Below, in pieces: positions 17,029 through 24,848 of a stretch of DNA of 57,359 bases; position 1 is the stretch's first letter, and the number at the start of each line of letters is the position of its first letter. The stretch spans positions 1-57,359 of the forward strand of contig JAQXIO010000031.1 in assembly GCA_029007825.1 (NCBI GenBank), written 5' to 3'. The notes beneath the pieces were generated by a model that made no database searches, was not told the origin of the DNA, and saw nothing but the letters and a program-made list of their open reading frames with translations. Both the position numbers and the translations under genes were made by a program. The stretch comes from Bacteroidales bacterium. GTDB taxonomy: Bacteria; Bacteroidota; Bacteroidia; Bacteroidales; JAQXIO01.

Positions 17029-17061
17029 ATTCGAAACTTTTGCGATAAAAAAGTTTCGAAT
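17029..17061. terminator. 12-bp hairpin after regulator copy B
   Basis: Perfect 12-bp stem (17029-17040 with 17050-17061), 9-nt loop, 14 nt beyond the stop of the regulator that ends at 17075. No T run follows on the minus strand, so it may terminate weakly or protect the transcript end. Confidence 0.55.
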
Positions 17062-17074
17062 GTCGATTTTGCTC

Positions 17075-18037
17075 TTATAGTGTATCGACGATTTTCCGCT
17101 GTGCGTTGAAGAACTGAATTCGTTGTATTTCACCACTTTGTGAAACCAGTGTCGAGAATTTTTTTAATGACTGAATCCATTCTTTTAAATTGTGGAATAT
17201 TTTTTCGTCACGTGAAGTAATGGAATTGATCGCAAAAACTCTTATTAATGCAATATGGAAATGGGGCGTTTCCACATAGCTGTATGTAGCTTCGAAATTG
17301 ATATTTGAAATGTATATCTGGATTTCATTTTCCGTCGTAAATTTCCCTTTCGATGCGATCTCTTCCAGTTCGTCCAACAGCTTAAACAGTTCATCTTTCA
17401 AAATGCGTACACTTTCTTCGGAAATAAGCTGAATGCTTGAGAAGTATTTGATGTCCGTAACGATACGGGGAAATATTTCTTTATCCCATACATAAGAGGT
17501 TCTTTTGAATAGCTGTGAGATGGCTACGAATTCTTTTTGTTTTTCTAATAGTTTGGATGGTAGTTCCAAGTCTTCGTAATGTTTGAGACAGTCGATTTTT
17601 TCATGCTGATACATCCATTTGAAGAGGCGAAATCTGGACAAAGCGTCGTATTTTAAATAGAATGTCTGCGGAATAATGTTGGAAGATGTGCTTAATTCAG
17701 ATTCCGGATACTCGACAAGCATGGTAAAAAGTTCTGTATAATTTTTTACTATGGAATAATAAGTTTCTACCGGATCGTCATGCTGAACCAGATTGAGGTT
17801 GAATATTGCGTTTGTATCGGAGACTGCCCCGGCCAGTTTATCAAGAGATATTCCAAATTTCTGAGATAGAGTTGCCGCTTCTGTCAATGTAAAAGGAACG
17901 TCTCCGCGTAACCTGCGGTAAGTAGCTTCTTTACCCAGATGCAGATAGTCCATCAATGTATTTGCCAGGTTGGTGCCTTCGGGGAGTTTTTCTTTTATCG
18001 CATTAATCAATTCACTATTTGGTATATCTGTCATCAT
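17075..18037 (-). CDS. HTH regulator with long helical C-terminal domain (copy B)
   Basis: A 320-residue paralogue of the product of 15638-16597, aligning end to end with scarcely a gap. The HTH region reads NLANTLMDYLHLGKEATYRRL then LTEAATLSQKFGISLDKL. The rest is helical and rich in aromatic residues, with a closely matching C-terminus (SLKKFSTLVSQSGEIQRI). It is transcribed away from the DUF3575 gene, with 244 bp between the two starts, the usual position for a regulator of the divergent operon. The duplication suggests either two signals or two targets. The function is inferred, not shown. Confidence 0.7.
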   Translation of the reverse strand: MMTDIPNSELINAIKEKLPEGTNLANTLMDYLHLGKEATYRRLRGDVPFTLTEAATLSQKFGISLDKLAGAVSDTNAIFNLNLVQHDDPVETYYSIVKNYTELFTMLVEYPESELSTSSNIIPQTFYLKYDALSRFRLFKWMYQHEKIDCLKHYEDLELPSKLLEKQKEFVAISQLFKRTSYVWDKEIFPRIVTDIKYFSSIQLISEESVRILKDELFKLLDELEEIASKGKFTTENEIQIYISNINFEATYSYVETPHFHIALIRVFAINSITSRDEKIFHNLKEWIQSLKKFSTLVSQSGEIQRIQFFNAQRKIVDTL

Positions 18038-18231
18038 AATTTAAGCAATTAAATCCTTTTATTAATAAAACGAATCATCTTTTGTTTTTGTTGCGAAAAT
18101 CGAAACAAGACGATCCTTTTGCTAAGATTCTTTACACTCTATATGCCTTTGTTTTCCATATATTCCTTCATTAGAAATTTGTCTGTTTTCAAATACATTG
18201 TAAAAGTCACAAATATTCGATACTCAGAAGA

Positions 18232-18239
18232 TAGATTTG
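18232..18239 (+). promoter_or_regulatory. -7 element upstream of the DUF3575 gene
   Basis: TAGATTTG matches the -7 consensus exactly, 46 nt before the ATG at 18285. No TTTG lies at the expected -33 distance, which would fit a promoter that needs an activator such as the divergent HTH protein. Confidence 0.45.
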
Positions 18240-18284
18240 TACTGTTGAAATCTGGCCGGTATATTTTCAATAAATAGATGTATG

Positions 18285-18863
18285 ATGAAATATTTTTTAC
18301 TTATGTCATTATCCCTATTGTTGTTTGTGGTTCATGTATCGGGACAGGAAAACGAATATTATTTCAGTTCGGTGTGGGCCGTTAAGACAAATGCCCTTTA
18401 TTGGGCTACAACTACGCCGAACCTCGGGGTGGAATTCGGTCTCGGAAAGAAGGTATCATTGGATATTTCCGGAAATTATAATCCTTGGACGTTCAGCGAT
18501 AACAAAAAATTAAAACACTGGCTGGTACAACCTGAAATCAGGTTCTGGATGTGTGAGCGTTTCAACGGCCATTTTTTCGGGGTACACGGACACTATGCCG
18601 AGTATAATGCCGGAGGAATCAAGGTGTTCGGATTAAAAGATCACCGTTATGAAGGGAATCTTTACGGAGGTGGCATTTCTTACGGTTATCAATGGATAAT
18701 CGGAAAATACTGGAATCTGGAGGTTACTGTGGGAGTCGGTTACGCTCATTTGAAATACGATAAGTATGAGAGTGAAGCCTGCGGCAGGTATATCGGAGAG
18801 TATAAGAATAATTATTTCGGACCGACCAAGGCTGGGGTGACTCTTATGTATTTCTTTAAATAA
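18285..18863 (+). CDS. DUF3575-family outer-membrane-associated protein
   Basis: A 192-residue exported protein. After a signal peptide ending near VHVSGQ, the mature part alternates aromatic beta-strands: AVKTNALYWATTTPNLGVEF, WLVQPEIRFWMCERFNGHFF, GGGISYGYQWIIGKYWNLEV, and a terminal TLMYFFK. This is the DUF3575 pattern, probably a small outer-membrane barrel, common at the head of Bacteroidales fimbria loci. Two ATGs are adjacent (18282 and 18285); I used the second. The DUF3868 gene begins 9 nt after its stop, so they form one unit. Confidence 0.85.
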   Translation: MKYFLLMSLSLLLFVVHVSGQENEYYFSSVWAVKTNALYWATTTPNLGVEFGLGKKVSLDISGNYNPWTFSDNKKLKHWLVQPEIRFWMCERFNGHFFGVHGHYAEYNAGGIKVFGLKDHRYEGNLYGGGISYGYQWIIGKYWNLEVTVGVGYAHLKYDKYESEACGRYIGEYKNNYFGPTKAGVTLMYFFK

Positions 18864-18872
18864 TATAAATTC

Positions 18873-19967
18873 ATGAGAAGGATCATTATATATAGTATGC
18901 TGCTGATCTCCGGATTTATATCGGAAAGTATATATGCGCAGAAGGCCTATCTGGGTGAGATTTATATAACGCAAGATCGTTTTGAGCAGCAGGGGGATTC
19001 TCTCTATATTGCAATGAGAATCGATTTATCGGGTGTATCTGTGGCGTCTAGGCAAACTTTAGTATTGACTCCCGTATTAAAAGGAGAAAGTGTTTCTATC
19101 GAATTGCCGAAGGTTGTTATTCATGGTACTAATAAAGATAAGGTGTATCGGAGAATGCTGGCAATGAATAAGAAGAAAAGCTTTGATATGCCTTATACCG
19201 TTCTTAAGGTGAAGGATCGAACTAATGAGCAGATCGCTTATAAAATCCGTTTGCCTTATGAGGCTTCGTGGATGAATGGTGCGGTTTTAGGCCTTAAGGA
19301 AGATTTTTACGGATGTGCAGGTAAAAGACGTCTTATTTCCGTGAATATGCTTCCGTGCAGTTTGACATTAAAAGAGGGGATTCCTTCGCCTGTTCCCGAA
19401 ACGATTCTTCTGGAACCTGAATCTCTTGAAAAGGAAAAACCTGTTATTTTGAGAAGGGATGGAACGGCTTATCTGGATTTTCCGGTAGGACAATCCCGTA
19501 TAATGGTGAATTTCAGAGGTAATGCCGAAGAACTGGATAAAATTGATTTTATGCTGGATTCGTTGATATATAATAAAAATATAGACATAAAGTCTATTGA
19601 TCTTACCGGTTATGCGTCGCCGGAAGGGACTTATGCGATGAATATGCAGTTATCTCAGAAACGTGTTGAAGCTTTCAGGGATTATTTATGCCGGAAATAC
19701 AGCGGTTTGCCTTATCGCTTGTATCATGTGGACTGGAAAGGAGAAGATTGGGAGTCCTTATATCGGATGGTGCAAGAATCGGATATGCCGGCAAGGAAAG
19801 ATGTGCTTAGTATTATTCGACACGTGGGCATCCATGAGGGAAGGGAGAAAATGTTAATGGATTTGGACGGGGGGATACCGTATCGTTATATGAAGGAGCG
19901 CTTTTTCCCGAAACTGAGACGGGTCTATTACAAGATATTTTATGAAATACTTCCCGGTAGGGAGTAA
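18873..19967 (+). CDS. DUF3868/OmpA-like exported protein
   Basis: A 364-residue exported protein (signal peptide ending near SIYAQ). The N-terminal beta-rich half matches the DUF3868 pattern (MRIDLSGVSVASRQTLVLTP, LPYEASWMNGAVLGLKEDFYGCAG). The C-terminal part resembles OmpA-type domains (SIDLTGYASPEGTYAMNMQL, SQKRVEAFRDYL), which can bind peptidoglycan. In Bacteroidales such a protein usually follows a DUF3575 protein and precedes fimbrillin genes as part of the assembly or anchor system. Here no fimbrillin follows: the next 300 bp are non-coding and end in a terminator. Confidence 0.83.
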   Translation: MRRIIIYSMLLISGFISESIYAQKAYLGEIYITQDRFEQQGDSLYIAMRIDLSGVSVASRQTLVLTPVLKGESVSIELPKVVIHGTNKDKVYRRMLAMNKKKSFDMPYTVLKVKDRTNEQIAYKIRLPYEASWMNGAVLGLKEDFYGCAGKRRLISVNMLPCSLTLKEGIPSPVPETILLEPESLEKEKPVILRRDGTAYLDFPVGQSRIMVNFRGNAEELDKIDFMLDSLIYNKNIDIKSIDLTGYASPEGTYAMNMQLSQKRVEAFRDYLCRKYSGLPYRLYHVDWKGEDWESLYRMVQESDMPARKDVLSIIRHVGIHEGREKMLMDLDGGIPYRYMKERFFPKLRRVYYKIFYEILPGRE

Positions 19968-20207
19968 GATGCGGAAGTGAAGAAGAATAAAGTATTTGTC
20001 CGGATAAGCGGATAAAGAGGAATTAAAAAAATAAACTGCAAGCCGAACGCAGAATCAAGCTTGCTTGAATTATGCTGAGGCGCCGCGTGTATTGCAGGCG
20101 ATTTATAGATTAAAATAATATGCTGTTCTGCCTCAATAATCCGGTTGCTCTTCAATAGCGTAGTAGGACAAGGCTGATTAGATTTTTAGTTGTCTGAGTA
20201 ACCGGAG
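19968..20207. other. non-coding stretch with a palindromic element
   Basis: No supported gene. At about 20033-20110 there is a locally GC-rich segment containing the palindrome TCAAGCTTGCTTGA (20055-20068), followed by TGAGGCGCCGCG. It has the look of a dispersed intergenic element rather than coding sequence, but I cannot tell whether other copies exist, and no second copy was seen in this window. Confidence 0.4.
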
Positions 20208-20243
20208 GTGCCATGGATAAATATCCATGGCACTTTTTGTTTT
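20208..20243 (+). terminator. strong terminator upstream of the hydrolase gene
   Basis: Perfect 12-bp stem (20208-20219 with 20222-20233) with a 2-nt palindrome centre, followed by TTTTTGTTTT. It closes the DUF3575-DUF3868 unit or an unrecognised transcript in the preceding 240 bp. Confidence 0.85.
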
Positions 20244-20350
20244 ACGAATACTTGTTGCGAGGTAAGGTTTGAATGTGCCGATTTTGTTGTGTAGGTGAAC
20301 TTTTTCCTTATTCTTTAGTTCTACATAAGAAATATGAACCGGGAGAAATC

Positions 20351-21271
20351 ATGAATCTCAGAAAAGATTATTTTATGGATAATATTCTTTTAAATAAAGA
20401 GTTGGAGAAAAAGACCATCGTATATGCAAAAAAGGAAGAGATAGAATTGAGGATGGATATAATTTCCAACCGTGACGTTCAGGCGAAAAGTCCATATGTT
20501 ATTTTTCTTTTCGGTGGCGGATTTACGCATGGAAAACGGAACCTACAGCTATATAACGGCTTTTTTAACCGTATGACAAAAGAGGGTTTTACGGTCGTTT
20601 CTATCGATTACCGGCTGGGATTAAAAGGTCGTCCGGCTATTACTCCCAGTAATTTACGACCTTTGGAGAATGCCATAACCATGGCGGTAGAAGATGTTTT
20701 TGATGCAACGGATTATCTGTTGAAACATGCTGCAGAACTAAATGTGGATTCACGTCATATCCTGTTGGCGGGTACAAGTGCCGGTGCTTTGACATCGCTC
20801 TCTGCCGACTGGAATAAACGAAATCATAGTGCATTGGCAGAAATACTTCCTGAAAGTTTCCAGTATGCAGGAGTAATTAGTTTTGCCGGTGCTTTATTCA
20901 GTAATTCCGGGCTTCCGAAATATGAGATCGATCCGGCTCCTACAATGATGTTTCACGGTACGAAAGATGAAATGGTTTTTTATAAGGGAATGCGTCTGAA
21001 TAACGATATTCTTCTTGGTTCCAATAATCTGGCCGATTTATTCGCATTGGAAGGTTATCCTTATTATATCAAGCGTTATAAAGGAATGGGACATGAGATT
21101 GCAAAAATTCCTTTGCGTGAGGATTTGAATGAGGTGGTATGGTTTATCCGTAAGTATGTTTTTGAAGGGAGAAGATATAAGATCGATGTTACTTTTGATG
21201 ATTTGGAAAGGGAATGTACACAGTTCTTGTCTAAAGACGGACAAGCCTTGAATACCTGTAAATTGAGTTAG
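20351..21271 (+). CDS. alpha/beta hydrolase (esterase/lipase-like)
   Basis: An alpha/beta-hydrolase of 306 residues without a signal peptide, so probably cytoplasmic. The oxyanion-hole region is FLFGGGFTHGKR, the nucleophile Ser sits in LLAGTSAGAL (GxSxG), and the acid and His are probably in FHGTKDEM and GMGHEIAK. The order and spacing fit acyl esterases related to carboxylesterases and BD-FAE. The substrate is unknown. The frame is open back to 20273. I chose ATG 20351 because it follows a purine-rich GGGAGAAA; ATG 20375 is also possible. Confidence 0.85.
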   Translation: MNLRKDYFMDNILLNKELEKKTIVYAKKEEIELRMDIISNRDVQAKSPYVIFLFGGGFTHGKRNLQLYNGFFNRMTKEGFTVVSIDYRLGLKGRPAITPSNLRPLENAITMAVEDVFDATDYLLKHAAELNVDSRHILLAGTSAGALTSLSADWNKRNHSALAEILPESFQYAGVISFAGALFSNSGLPKYEIDPAPTMMFHGTKDEMVFYKGMRLNNDILLGSNNLADLFALEGYPYYIKRYKGMGHEIAKIPLREDLNEVVWFIRKYVFEGRRYKIDVTFDDLERECTQFLSKDGQALNTCKLS

Positions 21272-21368
21272 ATTGCGGTTTATTAATAAAAGAAGGGAGG
21301 ATTGGTTCTCAGTTGTGAATAAATAATCCGATCGTGATTTATGAGGCAATCCGGAGTTTGATAAATAG

Positions 21369-21395
21369 AAAAAGCCGTTTTTAAACGGCTTTTTT
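21369..21395 (-). terminator. hsp20 terminator
   Basis: Perfect 12-bp stem (21369-21380 with 21383-21394) with T runs on both sides, 9 nt after the hsp20 stop on the minus strand. It may also serve the hydrolase gene from the other side. Confidence 0.88.
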
Positions 21396-21403
21396 CGAAA
21401 TGA

Positions 21404-21832
21404 TTATTGTATTTCGATCTGTTTTACTTTCGGATGCTCGGGCAAAGACGTATTTTTGGGTATGTCTATATTCAAGACTCCATTTTCCATTTTTGCGTTG
21501 ATTTTGTCTTTTTCTATATTATCGGGCAATATCATCGTTTGCTGGAACTGAGAGTATGAGAATTCACGCCTTAAATATTTTCCGTCTTTTTTCTCATCCT
21601 TTTTTTCATGTTTCTTTTCCATCGTAACAATCAGTTGATTGTCTTCGTCTATCTTGATATTAAAATCTTCTTTTGTCATGCCCGGAGCGGCGATTTCCAC
21701 TTTATAGTCGCTATCGGTTTCCTTTACATTAATTGCAGGAGCTGTAGCGTTTGCTTTTTCCATCCATTCATTACCAAAGAAATCATTAAAGATACTCGGT
21801 ATCCAACTCTGTGATCTTCTGATAGGCATCAT
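21404..21832 (-). CDS. small heat-shock protein (Hsp20/alpha-crystallin)
   Basis: ATP-independent holdase chaperone, 142 residues. It begins MMPIRRSQSWIPSIFNDFFG, the typical N-terminus in Bacteroidales. The alpha-crystallin domain runs from about residue 30 to 130 (DYKVEIAAPGMTKEDFNIKI, YLRREFSYSQFQ, AKMENGVLNIDIPK). The short tail ends without a clear I-x-I. An upstream in-frame TTG (21847) is rejected because ATG 21832 has a GGAGG sequence 8 nt before it, an unusually clear Shine-Dalgarno for this phylum. It is monocistronic with its own terminator and an inverted repeat in the leader. Confidence 0.95.
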   Translation of the reverse strand: MMPIRRSQSWIPSIFNDFFGNEWMEKANATAPAINVKETDSDYKVEIAAPGMTKEDFNIKIDEDNQLIVTMEKKHEKKDEKKDGKYLRREFSYSQFQQTMILPDNIEKDKINAKMENGVLNIDIPKNTSLPEHPKVKQIEIQ

Positions 21833-21847
21833 AATATTATCCTCCAA

Positions 21848-22206
21848 TTTAAGTTAAACATCCAATTATAAATATATTGTGAAGTCCATTTTAACGACCT
21901 TCACAGTGTATTATTCAAATTATATACCAATTGTTTCTGTGTTCCGGTTAATATAAATAAAACATATTGAAAGAGGATAAAAATGTATTTCTTTCCCTTT
22001 TCCAATAAGCATTTCGGTTATTTCGAGCGGGAAGTTTTTACTCTTTATGTATTTTGCTCTTAATAAAATAAATCTGACAATATTGCTTGTTTTTTTGTGT
22101 GAAACTGTAATATTGTCATTCGCTTTTCGTGCTTGTTCTTATCTGGTTATTTTAATAGCTGGTATTTGGGTTAGTGATATAGATTTTGTTTTTTATTTTT
22201 GTAGAT
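21848..22206. promoter_or_regulatory. intergenic region with hsp20 inverted repeat and EamA -7 element
   Basis: No gene. On the hsp20 side, a perfect inverted repeat TGTGAAG (21878-21884) and CTTCACA (21899-21905), 14 nt apart, lies about 45-75 nt before the hsp20 ATG and may be an operator. It does not match the CIRCE sequence. On the other side, TATTTTTG (22194-22201) matches the -7 consensus just before the EamA gene, with TTTG at 22165-22168 rather far away (25-nt gap). Confidence 0.45.
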
Positions 22207-23151
22207 ATGAATGATAAGAGTTACAGGGGGCATATTGCAGTTTTAAGTGCCAATGTAATTTTCGGCTTGTTTTCCCCTATTTCTAAATCTGTATTGAGCG
22301 ATGGTTTACTGACCTCGTATTCCCTCACTATGCTTAGGATGTTCGGTGCTGCCGTTGTGTTCTGGATTGCCTCGTTGTTTACCCAAAAAGAACATGTGCG
22401 GCATGAAGACATGGCTCTTCTGTTTTTTGCTTCTTTATTCGGTATTGTTTTCAATCAAGGATTTTTCCTGATGGGATTATCCATGACTTCTCCTATCGAT
22501 GCTTCGATTGTTGCAACAATGTCGCCCATTCTTACGATGATTATTGCGGCGTTTTATCTGAAAGAACCTGTTACAGGAAAGAAAGTCATCGGTATTTTTG
22601 TCGGTGCAGTGGGTGCTTTATTGCTTATCATAAGCAGCCAACATGTTTCTTCTGGAAATGAGAGTGGTATTTTGGGTGATATTTTTTGTTTGCTTGCGGA
22701 AGTATCCATAGCTATTTATCTTACGGTATTTAAAAAGCTGATAGACCGTTATTCGGCTATAACGCTGATGAAATGGATGTTTATGTACGCTTGTATTGTT
22801 TGTGTCCCTTTTTGTTATGGAGATGTAGCGGCCATCGATTTTTCCGCATTCGATCTGAATGTCAGCCTGGAGATTCTTTTTGTCGTATTCGGTGCTACGT
22901 TTCTCGCTTACCTTTTTATTCCCATCGGACAAAAGTATTTACGTCCTACGATTGTAAGCATGTACACTTATGTGCAGCCTTTGGTCGCTTCGTTTATAGC
23001 TGTTATATTGGGATTAGATACATTAGGGTGGACGAAGGTCATATCGGTAATACTGGTTTTTCTCGGAGTGTATATCGTTACGCTGAGTAAATCGAAAGCT
23101 CAGATGGAGAAATGGGAAGAACAGCAAAAGAAGGGAGGGGAGCTCTTATAA
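22207..23151 (+). CDS. EamA/DMT-family exporter
   Basis: Drug/metabolite-transporter-superfamily permease, 314 residues, inner membrane, about ten hydrophobic segments arranged as two EamA repeats. The first repeat ends with VIGIFVGAVGALLLIISSQH and the second with VISVILVFLGVYIVTLSKSK. Between them AEVSIAIYLTVFKKLIDRYS opens the second half. Such proteins export amino acids, nucleosides or other metabolites. ATG 22207 (MNDKSYRG) is preferred over the upstream frame from 22186. The putative -7 element would place the transcript start almost on this ATG, so a leaderless message or a later start is possible. Confidence 0.85.
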   Translation: MNDKSYRGHIAVLSANVIFGLFSPISKSVLSDGLLTSYSLTMLRMFGAAVVFWIASLFTQKEHVRHEDMALLFFASLFGIVFNQGFFLMGLSMTSPIDASIVATMSPILTMIIAAFYLKEPVTGKKVIGIFVGAVGALLLIISSQHVSSGNESGILGDIFCLLAEVSIAIYLTVFKKLIDRYSAITLMKWMFMYACIVCVPFCYGDVAAIDFSAFDLNVSLEILFVVFGATFLAYLFIPIGQKYLRPTIVSMYTYVQPLVASFIAVILGLDTLGWTKVISVILVFLGVYIVTLSKSKAQMEKWEEQQKKGGELL

Positions 23152-23243
23152 TTATTCAATAATTCTTTTACCAGAGGCGGCTCGGGAGTAGATTGTTTCT
23201 TTTATTGTCGAAACAGTAATAGGAAAGGTTGCCGGATGTTTCG

Positions 23244-24137
23244 TTATTGATCTGTCTTCCGTTTTTTCCAAAGCTGATATGAATTGATACTGTTTTGCCA
23301 CACTACATATGCGGCAGGACCGATAGAAGCTAAAGGTGAGAGGTAAATCTGGGCCATCCAGATTGCTAGTATCGTATTTTTCTGTCCTAACCCCTGTCCT
23401 GCAGAGATGGCATCTCCGTAATGTTTTCCCAGACGACGTCCTATGAAAAATTGTAATACGCATATAACGAGGGAGAGAAGAGCTATAAGAATTTCATTCG
23501 TATAGTTAGGGTTTTGCTGGTCGACCAGAAATACGACTGTTTTACCCATAACAATAGTGAGCGCGATTGCCCAAAGATAGAAAGATAACTGATGAATGCC
23601 CAGTAACCGCATGTGCAATTTAGGTGTGAATTTTTGCATTCCCCATGCACAGAGCAGAGGGAGGATAAGCAAGGGAAATACCTGCTTACAAATATAGAGG
23701 AACGATTGCATAAAGGGCATGTCGCTATGGCTTCCAAGAAGAGAGAAAATTATGGGCGCGGCGATGGCGGTACCAAGGTTACTGACGAGCACATAGGTTG
23801 CCAGAAAAGCGATGTTTCCACCAAGCATTCCCGTGATTACAGCCGCAGCCGTGGCAGTCGGTGCCAGTACGCAAATGAGGGCACTTTCAGCCAGCACCGG
23901 ATTGAAAAAACAGAAAAGAGCGTATACGAGTATGCTTCCGAATGTCTGAATAAGCAATAGCCAACCGTGCAACGGTATGAACCGTATATTTTTTAATGAT
24001 AGCTTACAAAAAGTAAGCAACAGCATCGAGAAAATGAGGTAAGGCGTAAGGAAGGAGAGATGTTCAAAGAGACGATGAAATACAGCACCTGTAAGCATGG
24101 CAATCGGGAGCATCCAGTTTTTTAAGATTCGGAACAT
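23244..24137 (-). CDS. bile acid:sodium symporter-like (BASS) transporter
   Basis: Inner-membrane protein of 297 residues with nine or ten hydrophobic segments, fitting the bile acid/sodium symporter superfamily. The signature regions are VLAPTATAAAVITGMLGGN and the second crossover near SAGQGLGQKNTILAIWM, corresponding to the two Na+-binding broken helices. The substrate cannot be assigned: bacterial members carry bile acids, pantoate, keto acids and others. It is separate from the steroid-reductase operon 10 kb away, but a link through bile acids is conceivable. A -7 element, TATCTTTG, lies at 24212-24219 on the minus strand. Confidence 0.8.
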   Translation of the reverse strand: MFRILKNWMLPIAMLTGAVFHRLFEHLSFLTPYLIFSMLLLTFCKLSLKNIRFIPLHGWLLLIQTFGSILVYALFCFFNPVLAESALICVLAPTATAAAVITGMLGGNIAFLATYVLVSNLGTAIAAPIIFSLLGSHSDMPFMQSFLYICKQVFPLLILPLLCAWGMQKFTPKLHMRLLGIHQLSFYLWAIALTIVMGKTVVFLVDQQNPNYTNEILIALLSLVICVLQFFIGRRLGKHYGDAISAGQGLGQKNTILAIWMAQIYLSPLASIGPAAYVVWQNSINSYQLWKKRKTDQ

Positions 24138-24211
24138 AAATGAAAGTTTTTCGGCAAAACTGTTATTTAACAGTCTGATAGTATCGTTCTATCCTAGGCT
24201 GTATGTTTTTA

Positions 24212-24219
24212 CAAAGATA
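24212..24219 (-). promoter_or_regulatory. -7 element of the BASS transporter gene
   Basis: TATCTTTG on the minus strand, 75 nt before the ATG at 24137. No clear -33 TTTG at the right distance. Confidence 0.4.
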
Positions 24220-24374
24220 GTTAAAATATGCCGGAATATTTTTGCCTTTTTTGTTTTGGTTGAAGCGATTGCTTCTACTATGCATGACTGTTTTTCCCTT
24301 GTTTCGCTTTTGTTTAAGGAGGGGGCCTTTTTTTGAGAACGGAGCGTATTTCTCTCAAATTCCTTATTCTTGTG

Positions 24375-24382
24375 TATCTTTG
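24375..24382 (+). promoter_or_regulatory. -7 element of the thioesterase gene
   Basis: TATCTTTG, exact consensus, 24 nt before the ATG at 24406. It overlaps the upstream part of the longer open frame, which supports the later start. The -33 element is not recognisable. Confidence 0.5.
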
Positions 24383-24405
24383 TAAGAGAATTAACGGGAT
24401 TTATT

Positions 24406-24840
24406 ATGAATGAAGTACTATTCAAGCACACTTTGCCTATACAGCTTCGATTTAATGATGTGGATACATTCGGGCATGTCAACAACACGGTTTATTTTTC
24501 TTTTTACGATTTAGGCAAGACTACTTATTTCGACGGTTTGAAACAACAGAATCCGGCATTGGAACATGTGGATATTGTAATTGTGAATTTACAGGCAGAT
24601 TTCTTATCTCCTATATTTCCTGTCGAGCAGGTTGCTGTACAGACAGCAGTCGTAGAGCTCGGAAACAAAAGTTTTAAAATGTTTCAGCGCGTTATCAATA
24701 CGGAGACAAGTGAAGTAAAATGTGTTTGTCAAACCGTACTGGTGGGCTTCGATAAAAAGACAAATACCGCTAAACCGATTCCTGTGGAATGGAAGCGCGC
24801 TATCTGTGATTATGAAGGGTGCGAGGATTTGTTAAAGTAA
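24406..24840 (+). CDS. hot-dog-fold acyl-CoA thioesterase
   Basis: A 144-residue thioesterase of the 4-hydroxybenzoyl-CoA/YbgC type that hydrolyses acyl-CoA or acyl-ACP thioesters in the cytoplasm. The active-site stretch is LRFNDVDTFGHVNNTVYFSF, with the catalytic Asp followed by the G-H-V-N motif at the head of the long hot-dog helix. The frame is open upstream to 24370, but a -7 promoter element lies in that part, so ATG 24406 is used. It converges on the SLC13 permease gene with only 8 nt between stops and no terminator. Confidence 0.9.
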   Translation: MNEVLFKHTLPIQLRFNDVDTFGHVNNTVYFSFYDLGKTTYFDGLKQQNPALEHVDIVIVNLQADFLSPIFPVEQVAVQTAVVELGNKSFKMFQRVINTETSEVKCVCQTVLVGFDKKTNTAKPIPVEWKRAICDYEGCEDLLK

Positions 24841-24848
24841 ATCTGTTT

